A stretch of 64,000 nucleotides of DNA from Zea mays (Eukaryota; Streptophyta; Magnoliopsida; Poales; Poaceae), in NCBI RefSeq assembly GCF_902167145.1, contig NC_050097.1, positions 45,306,095 through 45,370,094 on the forward strand, given 5' to 3'. The notes below the pieces were generated by a model, which saw only the letters and a program-made list of their open reading frames with translations, was not told where the DNA came from and made no database searches. This document shows, in pieces, positions 46,382-57,536 of this stretch; position 1 is the stretch's first letter, and every line of letters begins with the position of its first letter. A program made the position numbers and the translations under genes.

Positions 46382-48531
46382 GTTGCCCCCTCCCGAGAAG
46401 TTGCTTGTCCCCAAGCAACAGCTTGAGGAAAACGAGCCTTCACCACATGTAAGTCCTCCCAAGTTGTGGAATCGTGAGGCAGATGACTCCAGCGAATGAG
46501 CACCTGAGGAATGGCACGATTTCCTTTCTTCACCAATCTGCGATCCAAGACTTCTAGTGGAACGACACTGCGATAAGACAAATCATCATAGTGGGGAAGA
46601 GAGGAGAACACTGGTGAATAATTAGGGGTGAAAGGCTTCAATTGAGAGACGTGGAACACTGGGTGTATCTGGGCATCAGCAGGTAACTCCAAACGATATG
46701 CGACCTCGCCCACCTTCTCCAAAACCTTGTAAGGCCCAAAAAATTTGAAGGCTAACTTGGGGCACGGTCGATTCACAGCCGAAGACTGGACATACGGTTG
46801 AAGTCTGAGCAAAACCATCTCCCCCACTTGGAATTGTCTCTCAGTGCGTGCACGATCAGCTTGCATTTTCATCCTGTTTCTGGCAGCAGCCAAATGCTCT
46901 TGCAGCATGCTAGAAAAGGCACTCCTGTCAGCAAGCAACTGAGCCACATCCTGGTTTGTATCCGCAGAGAGCACTGGTGCTGCAGGAAAAGGAGGTTCAT
47001 AACCATATAAAGCTTTGAAAGGAGAACACCCCAACGCAGTGTGAAAGGATGTGTTGTACCAGAACTCTGCCAACGGAAGCCAAGCTTTCCATTTTTTTGG
47101 TTGAGCATGTACTGCACAGCGTAGATACATTTCGACACACTGGTTTACTCTTTCACTCTGGCCATCCGTTTGTGGATGATAGGCCGTACTCAGATTCAAC
47201 TTGGTGCCCAAAAGCTTGAACAGATGAGTCCAAAAATTACTAGTAAAAATCTTATCACGATCACTGACCATGGACTGGGGCAACCCATGAAGCTTAATCA
47301 CATGATCTAACAGGAGCTGAGCTACTTGAGCAGCTGTGAATGGGTGTTTCAAAGCCAGGAAGTGAGCATATTTTGTGAAGCGATCAACAATCACCAAAAT
47401 TGTATCATAACTTTCAGATTTGGGCAACTTCTCAATAAAGTCCAGTGTGATATCCTGCCAGGCACCTGCAGGAACAGGTAAAGGCTGAAGCAGCCCTGCA
47501 GGGTGGATTCTTTCACTTTTGGCCTGCTGACACACCTGGCATTGCTTGACAAAGTTCTCCACATCTCCTTTTAATCCCTTCCAATAGAACAACTTTTTTA
47601 TGCGTTGATATGTCGCCTGAACGCCAGAATGACCACCAAGGGCACTGTCATGCATAGCTGACACGAGCTTGGTCCGTAAAGCTGAGTTGTTACCGATCCA
47701 TATCAATTCACCTTTCTTAATCACCCCTTTACTGAGCTGAAAGCCGTCCTCATCTGGACTATGTAAACTGAGTTTGGCGAGCAACTGTTGCGCTTCCAGA
47801 TCACTGAAATAAGAATTGAGCACTTCCTGCATCCATAGAGGCTGCACCTCACTAATTAAAGTCATGACCAGCAAGGGTCCCACTCTGGAAAGTGCATCAG
47901 CCACAATATTCGCTTTGCCTTGCTTATAAACTACCTTGAATTGCATGCCCATCATCTTAGCCATTGCCTTCCTTTGAAGTTCAGAATGTAACTCCTGCTG
48001 ACCCAAGAAACTCAAGGCTCTGTGGTCTGTGTGAATCTCAAACTCACTTCTCTGAAGGTAATGGCGCCACTTATCCACAGCCATAATAAGAGCTAGAAAC
48101 TCCTTTTCATAAATGGACAACTGCTTGTTTTTTACTCCCAGTGCCTTGCTCAAATAAGCCAAGGGTCGTCCTTGCTGTAGCAGCACTGCTCCTAGACCGT
48201 GCTCACTAGCATCTGTCTCAACTACAAAAGTCTTCTGAAAATCAGGTAGTGCCAGCACAGGTGTAGTGCACATTGCTTGTTTCAGCGCTTGGAATGCCCC
48301 AGTTGCCAGTTCAGTCCACACAAATTGTCCCTTCTGTAACAGCTGAGTAAGAGGCTTAGCAATAGTGCCATAATTCTTGACAAAGCGCCTGTAATAACCA
48401 GTTAAACCGAGAAAACCCCTGAGCTCAGTAGCATTGCTAGGTTGTGGCCATTGCAGCATCGCAGTAGTCTTGGCTGGGTCTGTTGCCACCCCTTTAGCAG
48501 ATATGACATGGCCTAAATAGATCAGTTCCTA
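46318..48531 (-). pseudogene. pol: Chromovirus Pol part 2: RNase H, integrase, chromodomain
   Basis: Follows the TAG at 48529-48531. Contains the RT thumb, RNase H ([22 protein letters not shown]), integrase zinc region ([17 protein letters not shown]...CQVCQQAK), core with Asp in [10 protein letters not shown], Asp in VSDRDKIF and Glu in GQSERVNQ, and a C-terminal chromodomain-like segment ([19 protein letters not shown], about 46455-46510). Chromodomains steer integration by binding chromatin. The frame overruns into the left LTR before stopping. It is intact as a stretch but cut off from gag by two upstream stops. Confidence 0.88.
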
Positions 48532-49863
48532 TCGGCCAAAAACACATTTCTTTTGTTTTAAATAGAACTGATGCGATTTCATTGCTTCAAACACCAACCT
48601 GAGATGTTCTAAATGGGACTGCCAGGAAGGACTGTACACAAGGATATCATCTATGAATACCATCACAAAGTGTCTGAGATATGGAGCTAATACCATGTTC
48701 ATGGCACATTGAAAGGTGGCAGGTGCATTGGTTAAGCCAAAGGGCATAACCTTAAACTGGTAATGACCATGATGTGTTTTAAAGGCAGTTTTATACTCCT
48801 CTCCTTCTCCCATTCTTACTTGGTGGTATCCCGAAGTCATGTCCAAGCTAGAAAAAAATTTGGTGCCTGCCAGCTCATCCAAGATTTCTTCCACAACCGG
48901 CATAGGAAACCTATTCTTGATGGTCATGTCATTAAGTTTGCGGTAGTCCACACAAAAACGCCACGTACCATCCTTCTTTTGAACCAACAAAACTGGAGAG
49001 GCAAAAGGACTAACACTATGTTCTATGAGGCCTGCCTTCAGTAATTCAGAAATTTGCCTTTCTATCTCGGTTTTGTGGGCTGGTGAATATTTATAGGGCC
49101 TGGCATTCACAGGGACTGACCCTGGAATCAGAGGAATGTGGTGATCAAATGGTCGAACAGGGGGTAAAGTTGTGGGAATAGCAAACATCGCTTTGAATTC
49201 ATCCAACAGATTCTGCAACTCCACACCAACAGTTGGTTCCTCAGACTTGGGGGTTACTTCCAGCAAGGCCAAAGCCCAGACATCATTTCCTTTTAACCAT
49301 TTGTCCACCTGCATAGTAGACACCTCCACCACTCTTCCACACTGTCCCTCAGTCCCCTTCAATTTGACCTCTTTGCCATCAACTGAAAAGCTGATCACCT
49401 TCTCCTCCCAATCACAGTGCATTGGACTGTGTTGCTTCAACCAGTCATAACCTAAAATAGCATCATACGCCCCTAACTCCAAGACTCTCATGTTAGTCCT
49501 GAAAGTGTGTCCATCTGCCCACCATTCCAGTGAATGCACCATTTGGTCACTTCTGAGAATTTCACCATTAGCTACCTTCACAATAGCCGGAGAACACTTG
49601 GATGTAACGAGACCAAGTCTGTCCACCATCAGCCTATTAATGAAACTGGCTGAGCTTCCTGAATCCACCAATACCAACATCACCTGATTGTGGACAAGGG
49701 CCCTGACTCCCATACAATCGTCAGAGACAGCCCCACTGATAGCATGTAAAGAGAGCCGAAATTCCTCCTCCTCCACTTGCTCCTCTTTCTCAATATGGCT
49801 CAGTGTTTCATCAGACAACATCATTCCCAGCTCCTCAGTAGTCAGAGCATTTAATTGCATCTA
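48529..49863 (-). pseudogene. pol: Chromovirus Pol part 1: protease and RT
   Basis: Same frame as gag and part 2. The aspartic protease has DSGSS (about 49650-49665) and the RT has WRFCVDYRKLN, SLDMTSGYHQV and the catalytic FIDDILVY (48648-48663). It ends at TAG 48529-48531 after KKCVFGR, and the gag-side boundary is TAG 49861-49863. Both stops are single-codon lesions in an otherwise open frame; readthrough of the first cannot be excluded. Confidence 0.88.
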
Positions 49864-50940
49864 AATTTTTTTTGGGCATCTAGACTGGTGGCCTGGTTCA
49901 TACTTCTCCCCACACGAGAAACACAAACCATTTTGTCGTCTATATTCCTTGACCAACCTCTCCTTGGATAACTCTATTGCTGGGGCTTGTGGTCTGCCTT
50001 CTGTCCTTCCCACTGGACCATTGAATTTTGGTTGAGATACTATCTTTAGAGATTTTTGTCGCTGCTTTTCTAAAATCTTCTGTTGTATCTGTGCCAACCT
50101 AGCAGCTCGATCCACGGTCGTGGGCATATGCGACTGAACTGAACCCTGCAGTTCTTGTTTCAACCCCTTGATAAAATGCGCCACAAACAGTGTTTCATCC
50201 AAGCCTTGGTTATGCACCGCAGTTGCATACCTCACCTCATCGAACTCCTTCAAATATTCCTCCACCGACCCCTTCTGGTAAACCGTCATCAGGTTGTTCA
50301 TCGCCTGCGAATATTCATCCGCCCCAAACTTCTTCATCACAGCATCCACAAACTCCTCCCACGTTACTAATCCATACTGCAACTTAAAAATCTGAAACCA
50401 TCGTGAAGCATTCCCCTCCATATGCAGTGAGGCTGATGTTACCCAGACAGCTTCAGGGACTCGATACATCGCGAAATAATCAGCACACTTCCTCAACCAA
50501 ATCTTCGGCTCCAATCCATCAAACCTAGGGAAGGTCCACTTCGGTATAGATACAGGTGGATACTCCCCCGCATCTCCACCACCATTCCCACCTCCCCGAT
50601 CGCGAACAGGAGAATAACCGCGATACCTTCGATTGGCGTTTGGCTCGTGATGTCGAGGTTCCCCGTGAGCTCTCTCCTCCATCACCGATTCTGAACCTTC
50701 CATGTTCCGCGCCATCCACTCGAGTCGGATCTCGGCCACCTCTCGTCCAGTTTTCTCCAATTGCTGCACCAAATGGACCCGCTCTTCCACCGCCTTCTGA
50801 GCCACGGCCGCCGCCAATTCCGACTGCATCATCAGCTGCTGTTGTACCTCCTCCACTCCAACGACCTTCTCCGTCAGCCGATCGATCTTCGCCATCATCC
50901 GATCCCATCGATCCCCGTCTTCCTTCTCCTTGTTCGCCAT
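49861..50940 (-). CDS. gag: Chromovirus Gag
   Basis: From ATG 50938-50940 (MANKEKEDGDRWD) to TAG 49861-49863, about 359 residues. Coiled coil at the N-terminus, a capsid-like core (PKWTFPRFDGLEPKIWLRKCADYF), and a CCHC knuckle CFSCGEKYEPGHQSRC (49876-49923) near the C-terminus. Upstream codons read open into the leader, but the ATG 81 bases after the PBS is the natural start. Chromoviruses usually express one continuous gag-pol, so the TAG may be a mutation or a readthrough site. Confidence 0.85.
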   Translation of the reverse strand: MANKEKEDGDRWDRMMAKIDRLTEKVVGVEEVQQQLMMQSELAAAVAQKAVEERVHLVQQLEKTGREVAEIRLEWMARNMEGSESVMEERAHGEPRHHEPNANRRYRGYSPVRDRGGGNGGGDAGEYPPVSIPKWTFPRFDGLEPKIWLRKCADYFAMYRVPEAVWVTSASLHMEGNASRWFQIFKLQYGLVTWEEFVDAVMKKFGADEYSQAMNNLMTVYQKGSVEEYLKEFDEVRYATAVHNQGLDETLFVAHFIKGLKQELQGSVQSHMPTTVDRAARLAQIQQKILEKQRQKSLKIVSQPKFNGPVGRTEGRPQAPAIELSKERLVKEYRRQNGLCFSCGEKYEPGHQSRCPKKI

Positions 50941-51034
50941 GGCCTCAAGTACAAACCGGGTCTGCACCGAGGGTTTTGGAACGGGCGCCGTCGCGACTGA
51001 CCCACTCCGAGGAGCGCGAGCTTTGATACCAGGT

Positions 51035-51628
51035 TGTTACAGCCCGTGGCCACCGACGCGATCGCCGGGACGTGAGCAGAGTATTCACCGTCGCCGGGAG
51101 AGACAACGAGAGAATATTTGGTAGGTGTTTCTATTCAGATATTTCGTAACCTCCTCTGTTCTGTTACAGCATATTTATTCTCACATGGGGATGGCCCACA
51201 AACAGCCCACACACCTCAATACCCACTACGGAATACACCCAACGCACACGGCCCATCTTCAGCCTCCAGTCCCAGCTCCATCAGCGATAGGTGCTCCGTC
51301 TCCTTGGTCGTTGTGATGGCCCCTGGCCACCGGTGTGCGCAGATGCCGGGACGTGAGCTCTGATCGCCGCCAGAACTTGGCAAACGAAACAGGTATGAGA
51401 CAATTGTCTTCTACTCATATTTCGATGTCCTTTGGTTACATCCTGACAGCCTATATAGGCGCCCAAACGGTCTCGTCCACAACCCACTCACGTATGCCGT
51501 CGCGGTCCACTCCCAACTCTGTTACAATCAATTCAAACATTACACACGCACACACCCACATCCTGCCTCCTGTCTCCTCCGTCGTGGATGTGCTTAGGTA
51601 TCGGCCGTGACAGTCGTCAGGCATGACA
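51035..51628 (-). repeat. Chromovirus 5' LTR (right), split by a solo LTR
   Basis: 51035-51311 and 51618-51628 together make 288 bp, equal to the left LTR. The foreign 301 bp between them has its own target duplication. Confidence 0.92.
51312..51612 (-). mobile_element. Solo LTR nested in the chromovirus LTR
   Basis: 301 bp, TGTGATGGCCCC to CGGCCGTGACA, with 5-bp target duplication GTCGT at 51307-51311 and 51613-51617. No internal sequence. It resembles the host LTR at the start (GGCCACCG, GCCGGGACGTGAGC), so it is from a related chromovirus family. Likely left by recombination between the two LTRs of a complete insertion. Confidence 0.88.
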
Positions 51629-51650
51629 TCTCACCGCGGCGTCCATCCAG

Positions 51651-53443
51651 ACTTCGATGTAGGCGGGGGCGGTCTCCGGGGGAGCGCGCTTCACGAGGGC
51701 GGCTTCGCCTACTGCTGGTCCGGCGCGCGCGCGACGGTGGGCGCCAGGGGCGGCGGGCGGTACTGCTTCGGTGCAGAATCGTCGCTGAGCAGCCGGTAGA
51801 GATGGATCCCACGACCTCCGGGGAGCGCCACCTCTGCCGCATTGGGGTCTCGAGAGGGGATGATCCCGTAGGTGCGCTCGGGGAGTCCCAACACAGCTTC
51901 GGGTTCGGGGGCACGGGGAAGTTCTCCCACCAGCGCAGGTTTGTCAACTACGGCGTCAAGTTCGGCGTCGGCGACACGGTCGTCTGCGCCGTGGACCTCG
52001 ATTCCAAGCCCATGACATCGATAGGGTTCGCGAGAAATGGCGAATGGCTTGGTATTGCGAGGCATTTTGATGCGGGTGAGAAAGGGCTTGGTCTGGTTGA
52101 CGCTCCTCTGAGGCTGATGCGATGGGGATTCGCACTGTTTCCCCATGTCCTGCTGAAGAATGTTATCGTGGAGATGCAGTTCAGTAGGGAGGATGGGCTG
52201 CTGCCTGTTGATGGTTATGAACCCTGGGCCTCAGCTTTTTCTCAAAGGAATTCAGAATTTGGCCCTTCGTTTGAGCAAAATAAATGTGAGGTCATGATGA
52301 TGGTCGGTCTTCCGACCTCTGGCAAGTCAACATGGGCAGAGAAATGGGTCAAGGAGCATCAGGAGAAACGTTATATCCTTCTCGGAACTAACCTTGTATT
52401 GGAGCAAATGAAGGTTGGTTTCCTTCTAGTGGCAATTGTATTAGGGAGTTCCCTTAATCCTGCAACCTTTTTTTTCAATATATAACTAATACCTTGATCA
52501 TTGCAGGTGCCAGGATTATTGCGTAAGAATAACTATGGTGAGCGTTTTGAACGACTGATGGATTGTGCTACATGGATTTTCAACAAACTGCTGACTAGGG
52601 CTGCAAATACCCCTCGCAACTTCATTATCGATCAAACGAATGTTTACAAGAATGCTCGCATTCGCAAGTTGAGGCCATTTGCTAACTACCGCAACGTAAG
52701 CTGCAAAAGAGAAAAAGGAAATGATAGGTTTCCTGTATGGTAGCACTGGATTGGTTCATAAATACTCCCATATGCAACAGACTGTTGTGGTCATGTTCCC
52801 AACTCCAAGTGAACTGAAATCCAGGGCAGCGAAGCTTTTCAATGAGATGGGAAAGGAAATACCAGCTGAAGCAGTTAACGAAATGACAGGTACCTGGACA
52901 TACACACATTATCATTTAACATGTTCGCTGCCTAGCTCCTTTTTCCCATTATCTATACATCCATTACTTACCAGTTACCTTAAATTATCTTTTTCAGCCA
53001 ATTTTGTCCTACCACTCTCGAAGGATATGCCTCATTCGAAGGAGCCTTTTGATGAGGTATACTCAAATGTTGATATTATTGTACATCTTCTGACTAGCGT
53101 CAAATGATTACTTAGCTCATTGAGCTTAAAAAACATTTTTAGGTAATCTTCACAGAGCTTTCTAGGGATGAGGCTCAGAGAACCCTAGATGATATGCAGC
53201 GTGTGTTGCCAAGAAATGTGACCCCAAGCTATGGAAACTCTGGCAACCAAAAACATGTAATGGTGCCTTTATTGTTATTTTTGAAACAGTGCCTTGTATG
53301 TTTTATGTCATCATGGATCAGATTAGTGTAAATATGCAACGCTATACAACAATGTTCTGATGTTCTGGTGCTTACAGTATAGTTCAACATATGCTGGGAC
53401 TGCTGCTCCACTTGATCCTGAAGCCACTTGTGCAAATCAAGGT
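51651..53443 (+). pseudogene. hnRNP U-like gene fragment, exons 2-7 (SPRY and P-loop kinase domains)
   Basis: Exons read from splice signals: 51651-52413, 52507-52695, 52781-52889, 52998-53056, 53143-53256, 53378 to about 53443. Exon 2 encodes a SPRY domain (GFAYCWSGARATVG, SFGFGGTGKFSHQ, YGVKFGVGDTVVCAVD) and a P-loop with Walker A GLPTSGKST (52306-52332); exons 3-5 continue the kinase-like fold (FIIDQTNVYKNARIRKLRPF). These are the hallmarks of hnRNP U-like RNA-binding proteins. One base is missing near 51771 (CFG then AES), shifting the frame; exon 1 plus exon 2 total 890 nt. The Tyr/Gln/Gly-rich C-terminal exons of the family are absent. Probably a captured, non-functional copy. Confidence 0.78.
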
Positions 53444-55009
53444 GCACAGTTTTCAAACATCTGGTGTTATTTTCCTATTTATTTAGTGAGACATTTGGAG
53501 TTCATTTTGTCTGAATTAAATAACAAGTTTCAGTTGAGGTTAACTGAAATATGTGATTTTGTATAAACTGAACCAACGTAAACCAATTTTATTAGGCTAC
53601 TTAGTAGCAGGGATATAAATTAATATAAAGAATGGAAGTTGTTAACTTGCATAAACTACTGTGTTGAAATCATGTTCATTTTAGCCTTGTCTGCACCTGT
53701 TAACTACCCATTTGTCTATACAACTAAGTGCAGTTCATAGTCCGAACTAATGTATCACCATTTTGTCTTAATTATTGCATACAAAACTAATGAAACATGA
53801 TTATATTTCTGCATTTTAACGAGTGAGTAGTCCCATAAAATATCAAGAACGACATCCAAAACTAATCCGTTTTTTTCACGTGGTTTGCTGACATAAGTGG
53901 CTTTTGTTTTTGTAGTAGCCAGTTGTCCTTTCTGAACCCTCTCATGCATGGAACCCTCTCATCTGTTGTTATGTTTGTACAACAGTGTTGTACGAGTGCC
54001 TGCGACAGGAGCTTGTACGCTAGTGTGTTTTCTTCCGGCTGATTGTTTTGCTCTGTGAAGGTTTGAATTCTCGAACATAGTATAGATCAATCATTCAATT
54101 AGATGCATTAGGTTGGCATTAATATCCAGTGATCTGAGTAGCTTGTACAAAACATTATGCCAACCTAATGATAAAACTGTTTTGAATGATTGATACTCAA
54201 TATCCAGTGAGCTGCTATAACATTTATACGCATTTTCACTCTTTTGATCCAAGAATAAAATTGCGTATATATTCTGGATCAAAAGAGTGAAACTGTGTAT
54301 AAGTGCTATAATAGCTTGTGTAGTTCTCATGAGGGAATTTGACCCGGGGAACATTGTCTTTTATATTTTTGTTCGGCTGCAGTCGTTGGTGCCACCATCA
54401 CACTGCTAGCGTGCAGAAACTCCTCTGTTGATTTAATCCTATCTCCATCAGTGATATAAAGGTACAAGTTGAAGTAAAAGACATGGATATGATGTAGCAA
54501 GTCGAGTCTAACGATTTTTTATGTCTCGGTTCCTTCTTGTCCTGGCGCATATGTGCTCTTCCTTTCATTTATGATCTTTCTAGAAGATAACATATCTAAT
54601 TGGGGATGCTTTCACCATAGCCGAGTTATTCTTTAATCATTGATTATTGTGACCGTAATTTCTGATTTCTCAATTTTCTATCTGAAGTTTGAGCTCCTGA
54701 AAAACTCTTGGAACGACAAGATGTCTACGTCATAAAAAATGTTTCGTATATTGTAGGGATTGTTTCACACTATGTATCGGTGGACCTGGTTGGTATACTG
54801 CTAGAACAGGAGTTCGAATATCTAATATAAAATCAGAAAGAAACAATGTATAGCAAAAGATATCAATGTCCATGTATTCATATAGTTGTTGTGCAATTTA
54901 TGGGTCGTAGTAACACATGGGTATTGTTTAATCACGAATTTTGCCGTCACCATTGTACTTACCCCGTTCGTCGTCAAGGTCCCGAGTTGTTGGAGGCTCG
55001 TCAATTTGT
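53444..55009. other. Non-coding AT-rich region after the gene fragment
   Basis: No exon matching the missing C-terminus of the hnRNP U-like protein and no long ORF. Contains two hairpins at 54086-54315. Plausibly the rest of the Helitron that ends at 55040. Confidence 0.45.
54086..54315. repeat. Two adjacent hairpins
   Basis: Hairpin 1: ATCAATCATTCAA (54086-54098) and CATTAGGTTGGCAT (54106-54119) pair with ATGCCAACCTAATG (54157-54170) and TTGAATGATTGAT (54182-54194). Hairpin 2: perfect 15-bp arms CACTCTTTTGATCCA (54237-54251) and TGGATCAAAAGAGTG (54275-54289), extending imperfectly to about 42 bp per arm. Both halves contain AATATCCAGTGA. May be a MITE or foldback relic. Confidence 0.7.
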
Positions 55010-55011
55010 AT

Positions 55012-55040
55012 GCCGTTGCAACGCACGGACACATACCTAG
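55012..55040 (+). mobile_element. Helitron 3' terminus (plus strand)
   Basis: A small hairpin CCGT-TGCAACGC-ACGG (55013-55028) is followed by 8 bases and the terminal CTAG (55037-55040), with T as the next base. Hairpin plus CTRR ending before T is the Helitron 3' signature, and this wording closely resembles grass Helitron ends. The 5' TC terminus was not found. The hnRNP U-like fragment lies upstream in the same orientation, the usual arrangement of captured genes. Confidence 0.6.
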
Positions 55041-56517
55041 TTAATATATGAAGTAACAACTGCATACCCTTTGAAAGCATATAGGGACACATATTCAATA
55101 ATTTTAGTAATTGAAGAACAAAATTCTAGGCAGGGACATATAATGTTAATGAAAGCATGACTCATATTGATGGGAGGAACGTAATATTTTAATGGAAGCA
55201 TGAGTCATCAAAGAGGAAACACAGAAAACTCTCACATACTGATGATGTAAATTTTAACAGGGTAGTATTGCTCAAGAAAAGCAGCAGTCCTTGTAGTTGT
55301 CATGAGGTACTCATAAACTATATGAAAGATCAAACATATATTGTATACTTACTTGGTAACATAGGATCAGAACAACTGAACAAGTAAATCACTTATATTG
55401 GAGAAAACATTAAGAACTCCTGATTTGTACAGAACATGAGGCACACAAATTTATGAACCATGCACATGTATTGTTTACGGAGAAATGTTAGGTTGGTCAA
55501 AGAGCAAACATATATTTAATCAGTATTGGGTACCATAGGATCATAACACGTGAATTAAAGGAACAGGTTAATGTTGGCAAAAACATGAACATGTTCTACT
55601 TGAACAGAGGCTCACAAAAATGTGGACTCATTAAAGTTTATATGTGAAACCCAAACTTACATAGCAACATCTTCAAATCAGTCGTGCTAATGACATAAGT
55701 AATCATATATATGCGGCAGTGGACATGAAAGTGCAACTGTGCAAATAAATTAAGCCCCCTAATCTAGGGTTCATAATCATCGTCGGCGGTAGACCGATCC
55801 CAGACGTATGCATCATTGACATCCACGATAAATACCATATTTCTACCGCCGGACCAGATCCATGTAAAGTTATGTCAAAGGTTCATGACGAGTTTTAATA
55901 AAACCCTAACAGAAAGACCAGATCCATGTACATGTGTGGTGGCGGTAGTATTGGAATCCGCTCGTTTAATACGACTTCGGTTAACTTCCGAACTAAGCAC
56001 GTACAAGTTACAAAAAACAAAGACGCATGAACTTGGGAGCAGATAGAAGAGCAAGGTCGCACCTGAAGAACGGAAGATGTGGGCCGCAACAAGACGATTC
56101 AAAGCGACGAAGTCCGGATCTGAGGATGGCATCCACGCTCGGAGACGAAAACAACGGATTCGGTGACGAAGAGCCTCGGCGGAGTCGAATTTGTGGGCGC
56201 TTCGTCTTCGGACGCGAACGGGAAGGACTGCTCACTTGCTCCTGCTCGCGGCTGACCGGAACCGACTTCGATTCGCCCTTCCGCCGGCAGATCCGCTGCC
56301 ACGTCGCCGGATCTCGGCTGACTTCCACAGACACGTCGAGAGGGAGAGAAGTCGAGCGCGAACTATCCTCTATGTGGCGCGGGTGTATTCTTCCGCGATA
56401 AGCAGGAGTGGGAGAGTGCACAGTGAACCCCTTCATCTGGCGTGAGAGAGAAGGGGAGTGCGTTGGAGAGGACCGCTTAGAGCGCGCCGTTGTGGGGAAG
56501 GGGTAAAATGTAGCCCC
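55041..56517. other. Spacer, no recognised gene
   Basis: 55280-55640 has two diverged copies of a block around CATAGGATCA (near 55361 and 55528). The GC-richer 56020-56470 has ORFs on both strands without recognisable domains. Nothing I can name. Confidence 0.4.
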
Positions 56518-56520
56518 TAA

Positions 56521-56639
56521 GGGTTGATTTGGTGACAAGGGGATCACAGGGGGATTGAAAGAGATTGAGGGGTAAATGAACTAATTTCCCCCTCAATCCT
56601 CTTCAATTCCTCTGTGATCACTGGTTACCAAATCAGCCC
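56521..56639. mobile_element. Tourist-like MITE
   Basis: 119 bp that folds on itself: GGGTTGATTTGGT at the left end pairs with ACCAAATCAGCCC at the right, and the arms continue (GGGGATCACAGGGG with CTCTGTGATCA). It is flanked by TAA at 56518-56520 and 56640-56642. A 3-bp TAA duplication and GGG terminus are typical of Tourist MITEs, mobilised by PIF/Harbinger transposase. Confidence 0.75.
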
Positions 56640-56642
56640 TAA

Positions 56643-57511
56643 ACGATGAACAGTGGTAGGGGAGGGGAGGGGAAGGGTCGCCCGCTGCGGGTAGTCTTAG
56701 GATGTCTCTTTTCCACATCAGCAGCGTGGTATGAGCGCAGCTGGAAACGACCTTACCCAGAAAAGAATAAAAATCCGTCACACGAAAATTTTCAGCTTTT
56801 TGTGAAGTTTTTATACTGTTAAGTGAAAGAGGCAACACACGGCTATACAAATTGCTATTAAATATTAATGTCATGTAAAAGGAAAACAGGTAGAGATGAT
56901 TCTGTCTGGGGTTTGTACGATCCAACTTTTCAATTATCTATATATTAGATTTCGGTTTGTCAGAGACGATCCCTATCTCCGGACTGTACATGTTCTAATT
57001 TAAAATTAACACTTTGGAAGGGAGCGAGTTAGGCCCGAAGTATCAGTTTCTTTAAAAAAACTGGTTTATAGAAACTGAGGTAGTCCCAAACATACCAGTT
57101 ATAACTCAGTTTATAGAAATTAGATTCTCAGTTTTTTAAAAACCAAGAAAATGACCTCTCCTAGTTAAAAGATAAAAAATGAGTTGATTCCAAACATGAC
57201 CCTAGATAGGGTGTGTTTGATTGCGGAGTCGATTGAAATGGAGCGCCTTCATTCTAGTTTCTAACAATAGAGTCGTTCCATTCTGTGTTTTGGCAAACAG
57301 AACAGAGTCACTCTATTTTCTGTTTGGTTAAAAAGTAGAATAAAATGGAGCCGCTCTATTCTTTGTTTGGTTGAAAAGTCATATGGGTGTGGAAGGGAGG
57401 AGAGCGCTCAGTCCGGACGTTTTGATGGAGCGAGGGGTTTCCAATTATTTATGTTATATTAGACTAGGAACGGTCTCACTACTCTTTTGCTAAAACCAAA
57501 CATATATAAAA
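56643..57511. other. Spacer with possible MITE pieces
   Basis: No gene seen. 57195-57505 has MITE-like wording (GTGTTTGATTGCGGAGTCG at the left, ACCAAACATA at the right) but no clear target duplication. 57050-57190 has internally repeated TTTATAGAAA/CTCAGTTT words. Confidence 0.35.
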
Positions 57512-57536
57512 CTAGGTCTATGCCCATGCGGCCACG
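57512..57536 (-). mobile_element. Helitron 3' terminus (minus strand)
   Basis: On the minus strand: hairpin CCCGTG-GCCG-CATGGG, seven bases, then terminal CTAG (57515-57512) followed by T. Same architecture as the plus-strand end at 55040. The body would extend rightwards, over the minus-strand ClpD-like exons. The 5' end was not found; it may lie beyond the Opie insertion at 59968. Confidence 0.55.

Larger units (their letters stand above)
46094..51628 (-). mobile_element. Ty3/gypsy chromovirus in intron 1
   Basis: Minus-strand element with 288-bp LTRs, 46094-46381 and 51035-51311 plus 51618-51628, the latter split by a solo LTR. The 5-bp target duplication TCTCA is at 46089-46093 and 51629-51633. 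The PBS on minus (TGGTATCAAAGC, 51020-51031) fits initiator methionine tRNA. A polypurine tract (GGGAGGGGGCAAC on minus) adjoins the left LTR. A single gag-pol frame 50940-46318 has two stops. The LTRs differ at two positions by my count (near 46247 and 46271). Assigned to chromoviruses by the C-terminal chromodomain. Confidence 0.92.

Noticed and set aside
51607..51770. Start codon and N-terminus of the long ORF at 51607-52485
   Set aside because: It begins inside the nested solo LTR and runs out of frame through exon 2 before the 1-base deletion; only the part after about 51772 is in the true frame.
56008..56547. 179-codon minus-strand ORF near 56 kb
   Set aside because: GC-rich, several overlapping frames on both strands, and it runs into the Tourist MITE; no recognisable family.
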